A stretch of 43,813 nucleotides of DNA from GCA-001856825 sp049965815 (GTDB taxonomy: Archaea > Thermoplasmatota > Thermoplasmata > Thermoplasmatales > GCA-001856825), in assembly GCA_049965815.1 (NCBI GenBank), contig JBMFVV010000013.1, positions 1 through 43,813 of the forward strand, given 5' to 3'. Shown here piece by piece: positions 7,563-15,406 of this stretch (position 1 is its first letter; each line of letters begins with the position of its first letter). The translations under genes were made by a program, and so were the position numbers. The notes under the pieces were generated by a model. That model did no database searches, had not been told where the DNA came from, and saw only the letters and a list, made by a program, of their open reading frames with translations.

Positions 7563-8155
7563 TTCTTTCTGCCGCCGATGAAAGATAGCAACTCATTCTC
7601 CAGCCATTTCAGCGCTGCAGCATTGTCGACCCACAGAGAATAGGAACTTGCAACATAAGATGCAGCCTCGTCCGGATGACCTGGCGTTATGTAGTTGCCT
7701 ATAGGAGGGACGGGTACTATTCCGAGGAGCATCGGTGCCACATATGGGTTTGACTCAAATCCTTGCCTGATTGCCTCACTCGCATCTGCTGTGATGCCGT
7801 CACGCAGGAAGAGAAGGAGGGCACGGTCATAATTCCACACAGCGCTGTCCTCGTCATACCTGTCCAGAAGGCCCTGGGCGTTTTTCATATCAAATGTCAG
7901 CATGTAGAGCAGCAGAAGGGCGTATCTGTTTCCCTGGTTGTCGTCTGGATTGAGCTCCAGCAATTCTTCGTAAATTTGCACAGCTTCCTTCCTCTTTCCC
8001 ATCCTCCAGAGTGTTTCTGCAAGCCCCTCCATTGCCCTCATGAACGGTCTTGTCTTGATTATCCCCCAGAAGTGCCCTTTATTAGTTTTGAACGCATCTT
8101 CCCCTATTGCCCTCCTTCCCGCCTCCACCCCTTTTCCGTATACCCTTCCTGACAA
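7559..8155 (-). CDS. TPR-repeat protein, probably 5'-truncated
   Basis: 198 residues. The core RAMEGLAETLWRMGKRKEA followed by YEELLELNPDDNQGNRYALL matches a conserved TPR-containing family seen in bacteria and some archaea (ST7-like naming in places); such proteins act as interaction scaffolds. The N-terminus is suspicious: only a TTG start is available, the first ~15 residues are low-quality (SGRVYGKG), and the upstream sequence is directly IS66 transposase in another frame. The gene therefore probably lost its true 5' end at an IS66 junction near 8130-8155. It runs into the broken gene at 7562 through an ATGA overlap. Confidence 0.6.
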   Translation of the reverse strand: MSGRVYGKGVEAGRRAIGEDAFKTNKGHFWGIIKTRPFMRAMEGLAETLWRMGKRKEAVQIYEELLELNPDDNQGNRYALLLLYMLTFDMKNAQGLLDRYDEDSAVWNYDRALLLFLRDGITADASEAIRQGFESNPYVAPMLLGIVPVPPIGNYITPGHPDEAASYVASSYSLWVDNAAALKWLENELLSFIGGRKK

Positions 8156-8504
8156 GGGGGGAGGAGCATACTGGACAGGAGAACTCCCCTGCCCTCAGAG
8201 TTATTCTTTCAGTTATGTGAGGCATCCTCCTGAAGTGTCCCTTATGACCGGGTTGTGCTCCCTGGTTCCTTGTGCTCTTCTCCCTTCTTTGATGTTTCTC
8301 CATTATGAAATATGCCTTTCCGTTCTTCACTCCAACTGTTGAAGGATGTCTCTTCTTGTATTCCTCGATATCCTTCCTTAAGCGGTCGATCTCCTCCCTG
8401 AGTTTCCTGTTCTCATCACCGAGCTTCTTGTTCTGGTCAATCAGATAATCTATGATCTCCTGGTCCCTTGGAGTCTCTGCAAGGAATACATGCATGAAGT
8501 GCAT
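8130..8504 (-). pseudogene. IS66-family transposase, N-terminal fragment
   Basis: Begins with ATG at 8504. Residues 12-50 form a charged coiled coil (QNKKLGDENRKLREEIDRL), followed by GAQPGHKGHFRRMP and the zinc-binding start CPVCSSPLVRKGIRKR, the usual N-terminal order of IS66 TnpC. The similarity then stops and the frame enters the TPR gene region, so the catalytic core is missing. The orientation is opposite to the internal IS66 fragment at 5145-5370, and the two do not overlap in protein coordinates. Confidence 0.82.
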
Positions 8505-8600
8505 AATACACCATGAATAAACATGTTTTTATTACCAACTCTGGTCAAATACCATTATCGGCCACAAGGGACTGACCAGTTACTGTCAGCGAGAAAGGAT

Positions 8601-8610
8601 AAATAAAATG
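8601..8610 (+). promoter_or_regulatory. TATA-like box for tRNA-Leu
   Basis: AAATAAAATG lies about 22 nt before the tRNA 5' end, the usual archaeal box A distance. A pyrimidine-rich tract at 8744-8758 after the gene could end transcription. Confidence 0.4.
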
Positions 8611-8627
8611 AATACCTTTTGTCGTGG

Positions 8628-8712
8628 GCGGAGGTTGCCGAGCTAGGTCAAAGGTGCCAGATTGAGGGTCTGGCTCCGTAGGGATCCGAGGGTTCAAATC
8701 CCTCCCTCCGCA
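8628..8712 (+). tRNA. tRNA-Leu (anticodon GAG)
   Basis: Acceptor stem GCGGAGG (8628-8634) pairs with CCTCCGC (8705-8711), with discriminator A at 8712. The anticodon arm is CCAGA-TTGAGGG-TCTGG, giving anticodon GAG. A long variable arm (TCC-GTAG-GGA) marks a class II leucine tRNA. The T arm is GAGGG-TTCAAAT-CCCTC. There is no intron and no encoded CCA. The gene is flanked by IS66 debris on its 5' side and a TnpB relic on its 3' side, as expected at an integration-prone locus. Confidence 0.95.
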
Positions 8713-8801
8713 TAACGAAATAGGTCCGGTGCGCATCCGCGACCCTCTTCTTTCTATTTAAACCCGACTTCGCCCTTTAGTACTACTACACTTTTTATTT
8801 T

Positions 8802-8820
8802 ACCTTGTATTTTACAAGGT
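8802..8820. repeat. Perfect 8-bp hairpin next to the TnpB relic right end
   Basis: ACCTTGTA-TTT-TACAAGGT is a perfect inverted repeat with a 3-nt loop, about 5 nt outside the presumed IS605-type right end. It may be a transposon-related hairpin or a terminator for the tRNA or tnpB transcripts. Confidence 0.6.
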
Positions 8821-8823
8821 CCA

Positions 8824-8872
8824 CTGACATACTCTCCTCCCTGAAGGTCGGAGGTTCTAAGGTCTTCATCGT
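8824..8872 (-). other. Right-end / omega-RNA-like hairpin region of the IS605-type relic
   Basis: Read on the minus strand after the tnpB stop, the sequence contains CCTCCGACCTTCAGGGAGG followed by AGAGTATGTCAG. A hairpin of five G/C pairs forms (8836-8840 with 8850-8854 on the plus strand). IS200/IS605-family right ends and the 3' scaffold of TnpB guide (omega) RNA occupy this place in known elements, so the right end appears to have survived. The exact transposon boundary is inferred. Confidence 0.5.
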
Positions 8873-9391
8873 TCATGAAGTTGCCTCTTTAGGGGTATCA
8901 GTGCTCCCTTTGCATGCATCCCTGTCTGCATGCAATTGACCTACATCCTCGACTAAAGGAGGATGCAACGCTATATTGAACGAAGCGTTCACGTCAGCAT
9001 GGTCAACGTGTCCACAGGTTAGACACTTGAATGATTTTCCTTCCCTAATCCCTATGTGCCCACACCGGGAACACTCTTTCGATGTGTTTCTCGGCTCAAC
9101 ATAGGTTATGGGAATGCCATTTAATTTCGCTTTGTATTCAATGAAATCCTGAAGCTGGTAGAAAGACCATGAGTTCAGGCTGTAGTTGAATGCTTTTGTG
9201 TGTTTATTATTGCGGATTCCATCTGGCTTTTCCATTTTTATCCCTGCATTTTCACGCTCTGCTATACCAACGATCTTTTTGGATACCTTATGATTCAGAT
9301 CCCTTATTATCCTACTCTCCCTGTTTTTTATTTTCTTCAACAGTTTGTACTTCTTTTTCATTTGCAGTTTCTTTGGGAGATATAATTCCAA
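8873..9391 (-). pseudogene. tnpB: TnpB (IS200/IS605) C-terminal relic
   Basis: 172 residues from the C-terminal half of TnpB, the RNA-guided nuclease of IS200/IS605 elements. Visible: the RuvC-II glutamate E54 in IKMEKPDGIR; a zinc ribbon with C107, C110 (CSRCGH) and C123, C126 (CLTCGH); and the RuvC-III aspartate D133 in HADVNASFNIA. Full-length proteins are about 370-420 residues, so the N-terminal wedge and REC parts and the RuvC-I aspartate are missing; the remaining protein cannot be an active nuclease. The cut lies about 20 bp from the purC stop codon, so deletion or partial insertion occurred at that edge. No tnpA is present. Confidence 0.85.
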
Positions 9392-9410
9392 TAAGGATAT
9401 TCCCAGATGA

Positions 9411-10301
9411 TTACCACTTCTGGCCCGTTATTCTCTCAAAAAGGTCCTTGTACAGCTTAGATGTTTCGGCTATGATGTCGTCGGGAAGAGGTGGGATTGC
9501 AGGCTCCTCAGCCTTCCTGCTCCTAGCATCCATTAGTTTCTCATAGTACCCTATCTTCCTGTAGTACTGCCTCACGAATTCTTTGCTCCTCTCCACCAAC
9601 TTTCCGTTCCTCTCGAACTCCTCCTTCTCCCAGAATCTGTCCTCATCCGCCGTTCCAAATGTATCGACAAGAACCGCTTGCCTTTCTTGATCCAGCGCAA
9701 ACTCCTTCTTCCCGTCTGCGTGAATCAATCCGCGATCCAGAGCCTTGCTGTTGATCTCACTGTCCATTTTCAGCGTCATTTCTTTTATATTCTCAATGTC
9801 CTCACCCGTAAGTCCGCCGACCTTCTTCGCTTCCGAAATGTCTAGCAACCTGTCTGTTTTCTCAAATTTTGTTGTCATTTCAAACAGCGGTTCCGGTATC
9901 TTGTCACCATGCTTCGGCGGATTCCTGAAACCCAGGTCCTGGTACCTTGCCTTCCCTTTCTCAATTCTGTCCAGAAGGGAGCCGGCAACGTAGTATCGTA
10001 CAATGAATTCAAGTGGAATAAGATAGTTCTTCTTGTCCGTAGTTGCACCTGTTTCATAAATGTCGAACTTCCTTACTACCATCTCCCTCTTGTTCCTGAA
10101 CTCAAGCAGGTGATTGGGTAAATTGAGCCTGGTGGCCTGCTCAAACCAGTAGTTAGATGTCCTTGCAAGCGATTCGCCCTTGTCAGGAACAAGTGAAGGA
10201 ATGATCTTGTCAAAGACTGATATCTGATCGGTGAACACAAAAAGCAGATTCTCTCCCAGGTCGTATACCTCTTTAACCTTGCCTTTTCTGAGGAGCTTCA
10301 T
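9411..10301 (-). CDS. purC: Phosphoribosylaminoimidazole-succinocarboxamide (SAICAR) synthase
   Basis: 296 residues, the normal size of the longer PurC type. It joins CAIR and aspartate with ATP in purine synthesis. Recognised from KGKVKEVYDL at the start (ATP-binding loop), DKGESLARTSNYWF, the IPLEFIVRYYVAGSL block, ALDRGLIHADGKKEF and VLVDTFGTADEDRFW with the acidic metal-binding residues. A TATA-like AAGTTAAAG lies about 25 nt upstream on the minus strand, suggesting a leaderless mRNA. No other purine gene is adjacent; the divergent neighbour is pdxS. Confidence 0.95.
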   Translation of the reverse strand: MKLLRKGKVKEVYDLGENLLFVFTDQISVFDKIIPSLVPDKGESLARTSNYWFEQATRLNLPNHLLEFRNKREMVVRKFDIYETGATTDKKNYLIPLEFIVRYYVAGSLLDRIEKGKARYQDLGFRNPPKHGDKIPEPLFEMTTKFEKTDRLLDISEAKKVGGLTGEDIENIKEMTLKMDSEINSKALDRGLIHADGKKEFALDQERQAVLVDTFGTADEDRFWEKEEFERNGKLVERSKEFVRQYYRKIGYYEKLMDARSRKAEEPAIPPLPDDIIAETSKLYKDLFERITGQKW

Positions 10302-10412
10302 GATTCTTTATCCCAGGCTAATCTTTAACTTTTCGTAGATACCTTTTCTAAATTCTCTTTAAAGAGGATACGTGATGAGAAATGGGGGGGAGGCACCCTC
10401 CACTATTGGAAA

Positions 10413-10422
10413 TGTATATTTT
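10413..10422 (+). promoter_or_regulatory. TATA-like box of pdxS
   Basis: TGTATATTTT is centred about 26 nt before ATG 10444. This spacing supports 10444 as the start, with a leaderless transcript, over the upstream in-frame ATG at 10372. Confidence 0.5.
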
Positions 10423-10443
10423 GATGGTTGTAATGCCTATGAT

Positions 10444-11451
10444 ATGGCAACTGAAATTAAAGTTAAGTACGGTACAGACCTCTTGAAGAAGGGATTTGCC
10501 AAGATGACCAAAGGGGGAGTCATCATGGACGTCACCAATGCAGATCAAGCAAAGATAGCTGAGGCAGCGGGGGCAATTTCAGTCATGGCACTAGAGAGGG
10601 TTCCGGCAGACATCAGGGCAGAGGGAGGAGTAGCGAGGATGGCCGATCCACTGAAGGTGAAGGAGATCGTTGATTCAGTTACTATACCAGTGATGGCAAA
10701 GGTAAGGATAGGACATCTTGCAGAGGCCAAGGCTCTTGAACAGCTCGGCGTAGATATGATTGATGAGTCTGAAGTTCTTACTCCTGCAGACCCATTCTTC
10801 CACGTGAACAAGAAGGAAATATCAATACCGTTCGTTTGCGGTGCAAGGAACCTTGGAGAGGCAGTAAGGAGGATATGGGAGGGTGCAGCCATGATAAGGA
10901 CGAAGGGAGAGGCTGGAACTGGGGATATCATAGAGGCAGTGAGGCATGTGAGGATGGTCAACCAGGGAATTCAAGAGGTTGTGCTAGCAGATGAGAATGA
11001 ACTGTGGGAAATGGCTATAAACGTTTCAAAAAGTTATGAGAACCTCATAAGGGAAGTAAGGAGCGGACTGTACGGGAGGGAGATGGTATCCGATGATGAC
11101 GTGATTTTCGGAAATTACACATACGGAGAGATAAAGTCGGGGATACACGGGGTGCTAAAGGAGGTCAAGAAAGCGAAAAGGCTCCCAGTAGTCAATTTTG
11201 CAGCAGGCGGAGTTGCAACTCCTGCAGATGCTGTCCTGATGATGGAGCACGGCGTTGACGGCATATTCGTTGGCAGCGGCATATTCAAGAGCCCCAATCC
11301 TGAAAGGATGGCTTCTTCCATAGTTCAGGCCACTGCAGCCTGGGACGATCCTTCAGTGATGGTTGAAATGAGCAAGGGATTGTCAGGAATGAAGGGGAGG
11401 GACGTAGAGAAGATGGATGAATCAGAGAAGATACAGGGCCGCGGATGGTAA
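10444..11451 (+). CDS. pdxS: Pyridoxal 5'-phosphate synthase, PdxS subunit
   Basis: 335 residues from the chosen ATG. The enzyme builds PLP from a pentose phosphate, glyceraldehyde 3-phosphate and ammonia supplied by the glutaminase PdxT. Diagnostic blocks: KYGTDLLKKGFAKMTKGGVI, ALERVPADIRAEGGVARM, IPVMAKVRIGH with the Schiff-base lysine, EAGTGDIIEAVRH and NFAAGGVATPADAVLMM. Homologues start close to this ATG; the 24 residues encoded upstream (from 10372) do not look like PdxS. PdxT is not in the window. Several PLP enzymes lie nearby in the window but are not in this operon. A PfkB kinase follows after 9 nt and is probably co-transcribed. Confidence 0.95.
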   Translation: MATEIKVKYGTDLLKKGFAKMTKGGVIMDVTNADQAKIAEAAGAISVMALERVPADIRAEGGVARMADPLKVKEIVDSVTIPVMAKVRIGHLAEAKALEQLGVDMIDESEVLTPADPFFHVNKKEISIPFVCGARNLGEAVRRIWEGAAMIRTKGEAGTGDIIEAVRHVRMVNQGIQEVVLADENELWEMAINVSKSYENLIREVRSGLYGREMVSDDDVIFGNYTYGEIKSGIHGVLKEVKKAKRLPVVNFAAGGVATPADAVLMMEHGVDGIFVGSGIFKSPNPERMASSIVQATAAWDDPSVMVEMSKGLSGMKGRDVEKMDESEKIQGRGW

Positions 11452-11460
11452 ATCCACTGA

Positions 11461-12273
11461 ATGTCTTTCCTGACCGTTGTTGGCCACATCAACATTGATG
11501 TTGTGTTTGACATAAAGCAGATACCATCATTCGGAAGCGAAGAGATAAGGGGAATAGACAGAAGACTTGGAGGAACCGGCGCAAACATAGCGAGATTCTC
11601 TGCTGCGCTTGGGACCCCCGTCACACTTGTATCAAGGATCTCCAGGAGTTTTCCACAGGACCTCCTCGCACCGCTGAAGAACGAACTCATCACACTGTCA
11701 CTTGAAACGGCAGATGAGGAGGGACCGGTGTGTTACATCGCAGACGCAAAGGACAACCAGATAGCATACATGTATCAGGGGCCAATGGGCAAACCGGGAA
11801 GTGATAGAGTGATTGACAGCAAGTACTGTCATTTCGCAACATCCAACCCAGATTGGATACTCAACCTGATGGGGAAGAGCAGAAGCATCAACGTCCTCGA
11901 TCCGGGGCAGGAGATAAAGTACAGGTGGAAGAAGGAGAAGCTCATTGAAGCTGTGAGGATGGCAGACCTTGTGATTCTGAATGAGCCGGAATTCAACTAC
12001 CTTTCATCATTCACCAAGGTGGATGCGGAAAAGACCATAGTCACCCTGGGAGGGAGGGGTGCAATATTCCAGAATGAGCTGATACCCACGGAAAATATAG
12101 CGCGGACGTCCTCCCTGGGAGCAGGCGACGTTTTCAGGGCTGGTTTCTATTCCGCCATTTACCGCGGGATGGAGATGAAAGCTGCAATTTTTTGCGCAAA
12201 TATCGTCACAGGTTTCTACCTGAAGAATGGAATGAATGCATCACAGCCTTTTGACTGGAAGAGAGAGTGCTAG
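11461..12273 (+). CDS. PfkB-family sugar/nucleoside kinase
   Basis: 270 residues. The PfkB signatures are present: the N-terminal glycine-rich GGTGANIARFSAALG (about 38-52) and the C-terminal SSLGAGDVFRAGF with the catalytic-base aspartate of GAGD. The family includes ribokinase, archaeal nucleoside kinases and fructose/2-keto-3-deoxygluconate kinases; the substrate cannot be fixed from sequence, although Thermoplasma nucleoside kinases are of similar short length. It follows pdxS by 9 nt. A salvage role feeding ribose phosphates into the PdxS substrate pool is possible but speculative. Confidence 0.85.
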   Translation: MSFLTVVGHINIDVVFDIKQIPSFGSEEIRGIDRRLGGTGANIARFSAALGTPVTLVSRISRSFPQDLLAPLKNELITLSLETADEEGPVCYIADAKDNQIAYMYQGPMGKPGSDRVIDSKYCHFATSNPDWILNLMGKSRSINVLDPGQEIKYRWKKEKLIEAVRMADLVILNEPEFNYLSSFTKVDAEKTIVTLGGRGAIFQNELIPTENIARTSSLGAGDVFRAGFYSAIYRGMEMKAAIFCANIVTGFYLKNGMNASQPFDWKREC

Positions 12274-12366
12274 CCTTTTCTTTGACATTTAAAATCGATT
12301 TTTAGTGCACATTCATTTCACAAAATCTATCGTTTAATAGAAATAATTGTAGGAAATAACCTCAGA

Positions 12367-13611
12367 ATGAGCGCTCCTCCGGGAAGGGACAGATGGTTTC
12401 TGTCCTATTTCCCAATGAACACATCCGCGGGAATTACTAGTCCGCTGGCACCACTTTTCATCACAGAGCTACTGGCTGGAGGAGCTTTGGAGTATTCCAT
12501 CTACGTGATAGTGGCCTCCCTGGCAACCATACTTGGCCTGGTCGTCTGGGGCAATCTATCAGACAGGCTCGGCAAGAGAAAAATGTTCGTGTACATCGGT
12601 TTCGTCTCCCTTGCCATAACATCACTGATGTTCTCAATTTCGTTCAACATCGAGTATTTCGTATTCGTTTCCTTCCTATCCGGATTCTTCGGCAGTGCAG
12701 CAACCCCAGTCTCTTCCATCCTCATCATGGAACTGGCAGAGAGGAAGGACTGGTCTGTGAAGATATCCAAATTCTCGCAGTACAACAGCTACGGTAACAT
12801 TGCTGGCGTACTTTTCTCCGTACTATTCACGGGAGCATTCCCAAAGGTATCCATGCTCAGGTACCTGTATGTCATATCCGCCGTCTTCTACCTTGTTTCA
12901 GCCTTCCTGGGCCGCCTCTACGTTCCTGAAAGCAGTAAGAAGATAAACAGGGACGAAGTGCCCCTGAGGACATTCAGGGTCTTCGAGAGGGTCCGGTACC
13001 TGCCTTCACAGCTTATACATTTCAATTTTCACTTCAGGGAACTTGACAAGGACCTGAAATTAATCATCATCGGATTCCTCGTCATGATGACTGGCTTTCA
13101 GCTGTTCTTCGTTGAATTCCCAATTATGCTCACATACAACCTTGGTGTTCCCTCTTCTGTCTTCTTCATAATATACCTGGGCAACTACCTGTTCGGTGCA
13201 ATAACTTTCGGCTTCTCAGGACAGACATGCAGGAGGTATGGCAACAGGAAGGTTGCAACAATGGCAGTACTGGCCAGGATCATCATCTTCCCTTCCACAA
13301 TTGCCCTTGTCGCCCTTGTCACTTCCAGGCCCCTGTTATTCGTCGGCCTCCTGCTGATTTATTCCTTCCTGGGAGCCCTCTGGGCTTTCATTTCCGTGGG
13401 CACTGGTACGCTCGTCTCGAACCTCTCAAAACCTGAGGAGAGGGGAAGAGTGAGCGGGACGTACAACGCCGTGCAGAGCTTTGGTGCAGTAATAGGATCG
13501 GCAGCTACAGGTCTCATTGTCCTTAAGTTCGGGTTCTACGTTGATTATATAGTAGCGTCAATTGTCGTGATAGCAGGGTTGACAATATTCCTGCGGGAGA
13601 GGACGAAATAA
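12367..13611 (+). CDS. Major facilitator superfamily transporter
   Basis: 414 residues with about 12 hydrophobic segments in two halves separated by a charged loop (about residues 185-235). The MFS loop 2-3 motif is visible as WGNLSDRLGKRKMF (about 60-73), and the second half has the related GRVSGTYNAVQSFGAVIG region. The substrate is unknown; drug/proton antiporters and sugar carriers share this outline. A TATA-like CGTTTAATAG lies about 31 nt upstream. The stop is immediately followed by the opposite-strand comB-like stop with no spacer. Confidence 0.88.
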   Translation: MSAPPGRDRWFLSYFPMNTSAGITSPLAPLFITELLAGGALEYSIYVIVASLATILGLVVWGNLSDRLGKRKMFVYIGFVSLAITSLMFSISFNIEYFVFVSFLSGFFGSAATPVSSILIMELAERKDWSVKISKFSQYNSYGNIAGVLFSVLFTGAFPKVSMLRYLYVISAVFYLVSAFLGRLYVPESSKKINRDEVPLRTFRVFERVRYLPSQLIHFNFHFRELDKDLKLIIIGFLVMMTGFQLFFVEFPIMLTYNLGVPSSVFFIIYLGNYLFGAITFGFSGQTCRRYGNRKVATMAVLARIIIFPSTIALVALVTSRPLLFVGLLLIYSFLGALWAFISVGTGTLVSNLSKPEERGRVSGTYNAVQSFGAVIGSAATGLIVLKFGFYVDYIVASIVVIAGLTIFLRERTK

Positions 13612-14244
13612 TCATTCCATCTTCACGATCTTTCCGCCTGTATAAATGGGTATGATTTCCGTCATATCCACCTGCAGACAGAATTCTATGTCCCGCTCCA
13701 GATGAAACTGCTTCAGGAGCACAGCACCCTTCCCGTTTCTTGCCCTCTGCAGGTTAACCTCTATGTTCGACCCTGGCTCTAGTATCTTCTTTGTGAGGGC
13801 ATATGCAAATTCATTGTCCTCAGTTGACACCCCATTCCTCAGATTTGCCGGGAATATATGGACTTCCTTGTTCCTGAGATGTCTTGCAAGCGAAGTGATG
13901 TTCAGGAATGAGCCTATGAGCGTACCCTCGCCTGCATTCACTATCGCCTGCGACCCGTTCGTGGTTTTCAGTGCTATCTTCGCACCTTCGAGCTTCATCC
14001 CGAAAGTCTCAGTTGGAGAATTGCCGTGTTCGAACCCCTCAATGGGCATCAGGTTGTTTTCACCGAACAGGATGTACCCCTGTTTTTTAAGCACATAGGC
14101 AGCGTTCACGCTGTCAACGGGCACAACCTCCTTTGCACCTTTCATCAGCATCGTGACAATGTTAGATGTAGCCCTGAATATGTCAGCAACCACTGGCGTT
14201 CCGTAAACGTGCCTTATGTATCTGCCATCAGTTATCCTTATCAT
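13612..14244 (-). CDS. comB: ComB-like 2-phosphosulfolactate phosphatase family protein
   Basis: 210 residues. Family blocks: VVADIFRATSNIVTML near the N-terminus, FGENNLMPIEGFEHGNSP (about 80-97) and LKTTNGSQAIVNAGEG, matching ComB proteins, Mg-dependent phosphatases named for coenzyme M synthesis. Homologues are widespread outside methanogens, so the real substrate here may be another phosphorylated hydroxy acid. It is the last gene of a three-gene operon, overlapping the JAMM gene by 4 nt (ATGA). The gene symbol reflects family only. Confidence 0.8.
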   Translation of the reverse strand: MIRITDGRYIRHVYGTPVVADIFRATSNIVTMLMKGAKEVVPVDSVNAAYVLKKQGYILFGENNLMPIEGFEHGNSPTETFGMKLEGAKIALKTTNGSQAIVNAGEGTLIGSFLNITSLARHLRNKEVHIFPANLRNGVSTEDNEFAYALTKKILEPGSNIEVNLQRARNGKGAVLLKQFHLERDIEFCLQVDMTEIIPIYTGGKIVKME

Positions 14245-14603
14245 GGTATCATTTCCAGGCTTATCTCAATACCCTCGTTGTTGAAAGCTCTCCAGGAGTA
14301 CGAGTTGAATGGATAACCGACGATTATATGAACGTTGCCAAACTTTGAATAGAGGCTCCTGTCCTCATCGCTCGGGTAAATGACGCCCGATGGGTGCGAG
14401 TGTATTGTCCCAACGTATCCAAGGTCCATGGGGCGGGCCCACAACTGCATGATTGCACTCCTGTCTCCTGATATGGTTCCTGGCAGCAGGGCGATCTCGT
14501 ATATGATATCCTTCTTCGCTTTCAGCAGGGCTGCGAACTCGTTTGGTAGGGAGTCCTTGCTGCTCTCCATCACAAGGTCGATGACCCCCTTCCTTATCTT
14601 CAT
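14241..14603 (-). CDS. JAMM/MPN (Mov34) metalloprotease-like protein
   Basis: 120 residues, a single JAMM domain. The zinc-site motif is complete: E22 (in NEFAALL), H68 and H70 (IHSHPSG), S78 and D81 (YPSDED), matching E...HxH(x)7SxxD. Archaeal JAMM proteins are isopeptidases that remove ubiquitin-like SAMP/Urm1 modifiers or act on related C-terminal tails; some process sulfur-carrier proteins. No SAMP or E1 gene is in the window. It overlaps NAD kinase upstream and the comB-like gene downstream by 4 nt each, so all three are coupled. Confidence 0.88.
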   Translation of the reverse strand: MKIRKGVIDLVMESSKDSLPNEFAALLKAKKDIIYEIALLPGTISGDRSAIMQLWARPMDLGYVGTIHSHPSGVIYPSDEDRSLYSKFGNVHIIVGYPFNSYSWRAFNNEGIEISLEMIP

Positions 14604-15406
14604 GTCATTTTCTCCCTTGTATTCCTGTAGAAATCTGAGTTGAACCTGATGAACTTCGCAGGGTATTCGCTCTCGGTGAACGATATCTCGTCATGGAACC
14701 CGACCTCGATGCCCTCCTGCCCGTCTAGCGTTAGAAGAATGCTCTTTCCCTTATCGAGCGTGACTACCCTAATCGTTGATTGGGATGGAACAACCATGCT
14801 CCTGGCGCTGAGCGTGAACGGTGCCATATATGAGATGACGAAGCCCTTCACCTTTGGATCGAGAATGGGGCCGCCTACGCTGAGTGAATAGGACGTGGAA
14901 CCGGTGGGAGTTGCTATGATTATGCCGTCCGCCCTCACGTTGTGGATAAAATCGTTGTCAATGTACACACCGAACCACCTGATCTTTGACATTATCATCG
15001 ATTTCAGGACGGCCTCATTCAGCGAATCCGGAAGCCTCCTTGAATTTACTGTAGCCTTGATCCTTGCCCTCTCTTCCAGCCTGTAATCCCCATTGAGAAA
15101 TTTGACGATGCATCCCAGCGCACCTGATGAATCTGTCTCCGAGAGGAATGCAAGACTGCTGACGTTTACTGGCAGAACAGGCAGCCTGGTCTTCTGGAGC
15201 GTCCACAGTGCGGTCCCGTCACCTCCTACCGTAACGATTGCGTCCGCGCTGATCTTATCCATCTTCTCCCCATCCATCTTCATTTCCTTTGCCGTTCCCA
15301 ATTCAATGACAAAATCGTGCCCATTATCCTTCAGGTAAGTCGTGAGAAATTTTATGAGGTCCAGGCACTTGGGGCATTCTGGCTTTGAGACAAATCCGAT
15401 CTTCAT
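14600..15406 (-). CDS. nadK: NAD kinase
   Basis: 268 residues. It phosphorylates NAD to NADP. The ATP/polyphosphate-binding GGDGT is at 61-65 and the second signature, RADGIIIATPTGSTSYSLS with GGPI after it, is in the centre. The C-terminus LTLDGQEGIEV is also typical. It is first in the nadK-JAMM-comB operon. The intergenic space to the divergent membrane-protein gene is 150 bp and AT-rich, with TATA-like stretches such as AATATATAAG. Confidence 0.93.
   Translation of the reverse strand: MKIGFVSKPECPKCLDLIKFLTTYLKDNGHDFVIELGTAKEMKMDGEKMDKISADAIVTVGGDGTALWTLQKTRLPVLPVNVSSLAFLSETDSSGALGCIVKFLNGDYRLEERARIKATVNSRRLPDSLNEAVLKSMIMSKIRWFGVYIDNDFIHNVRADGIIIATPTGSTSYSLSVGGPILDPKVKGFVISYMAPFTLSARSMVVPSQSTIRVVTLDKGKSILLTLDGQEGIEVGFHDEISFTESEYPAKFIRFNSDFYRNTREKMT

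Noticed and set aside
7360..7596. Alternative minus-strand 78-codon frame overlapping the broken gene
   Set aside because: The competing frame begins at an ATGA overlap with the TPR gene and reads more like protein; this one looks like a shadow.
8040..8342. Plus-strand frame across the IS66/TPR junction
   Set aside because: It is antisense to the TPR gene and the IS66 fragment and has no domain similarity.
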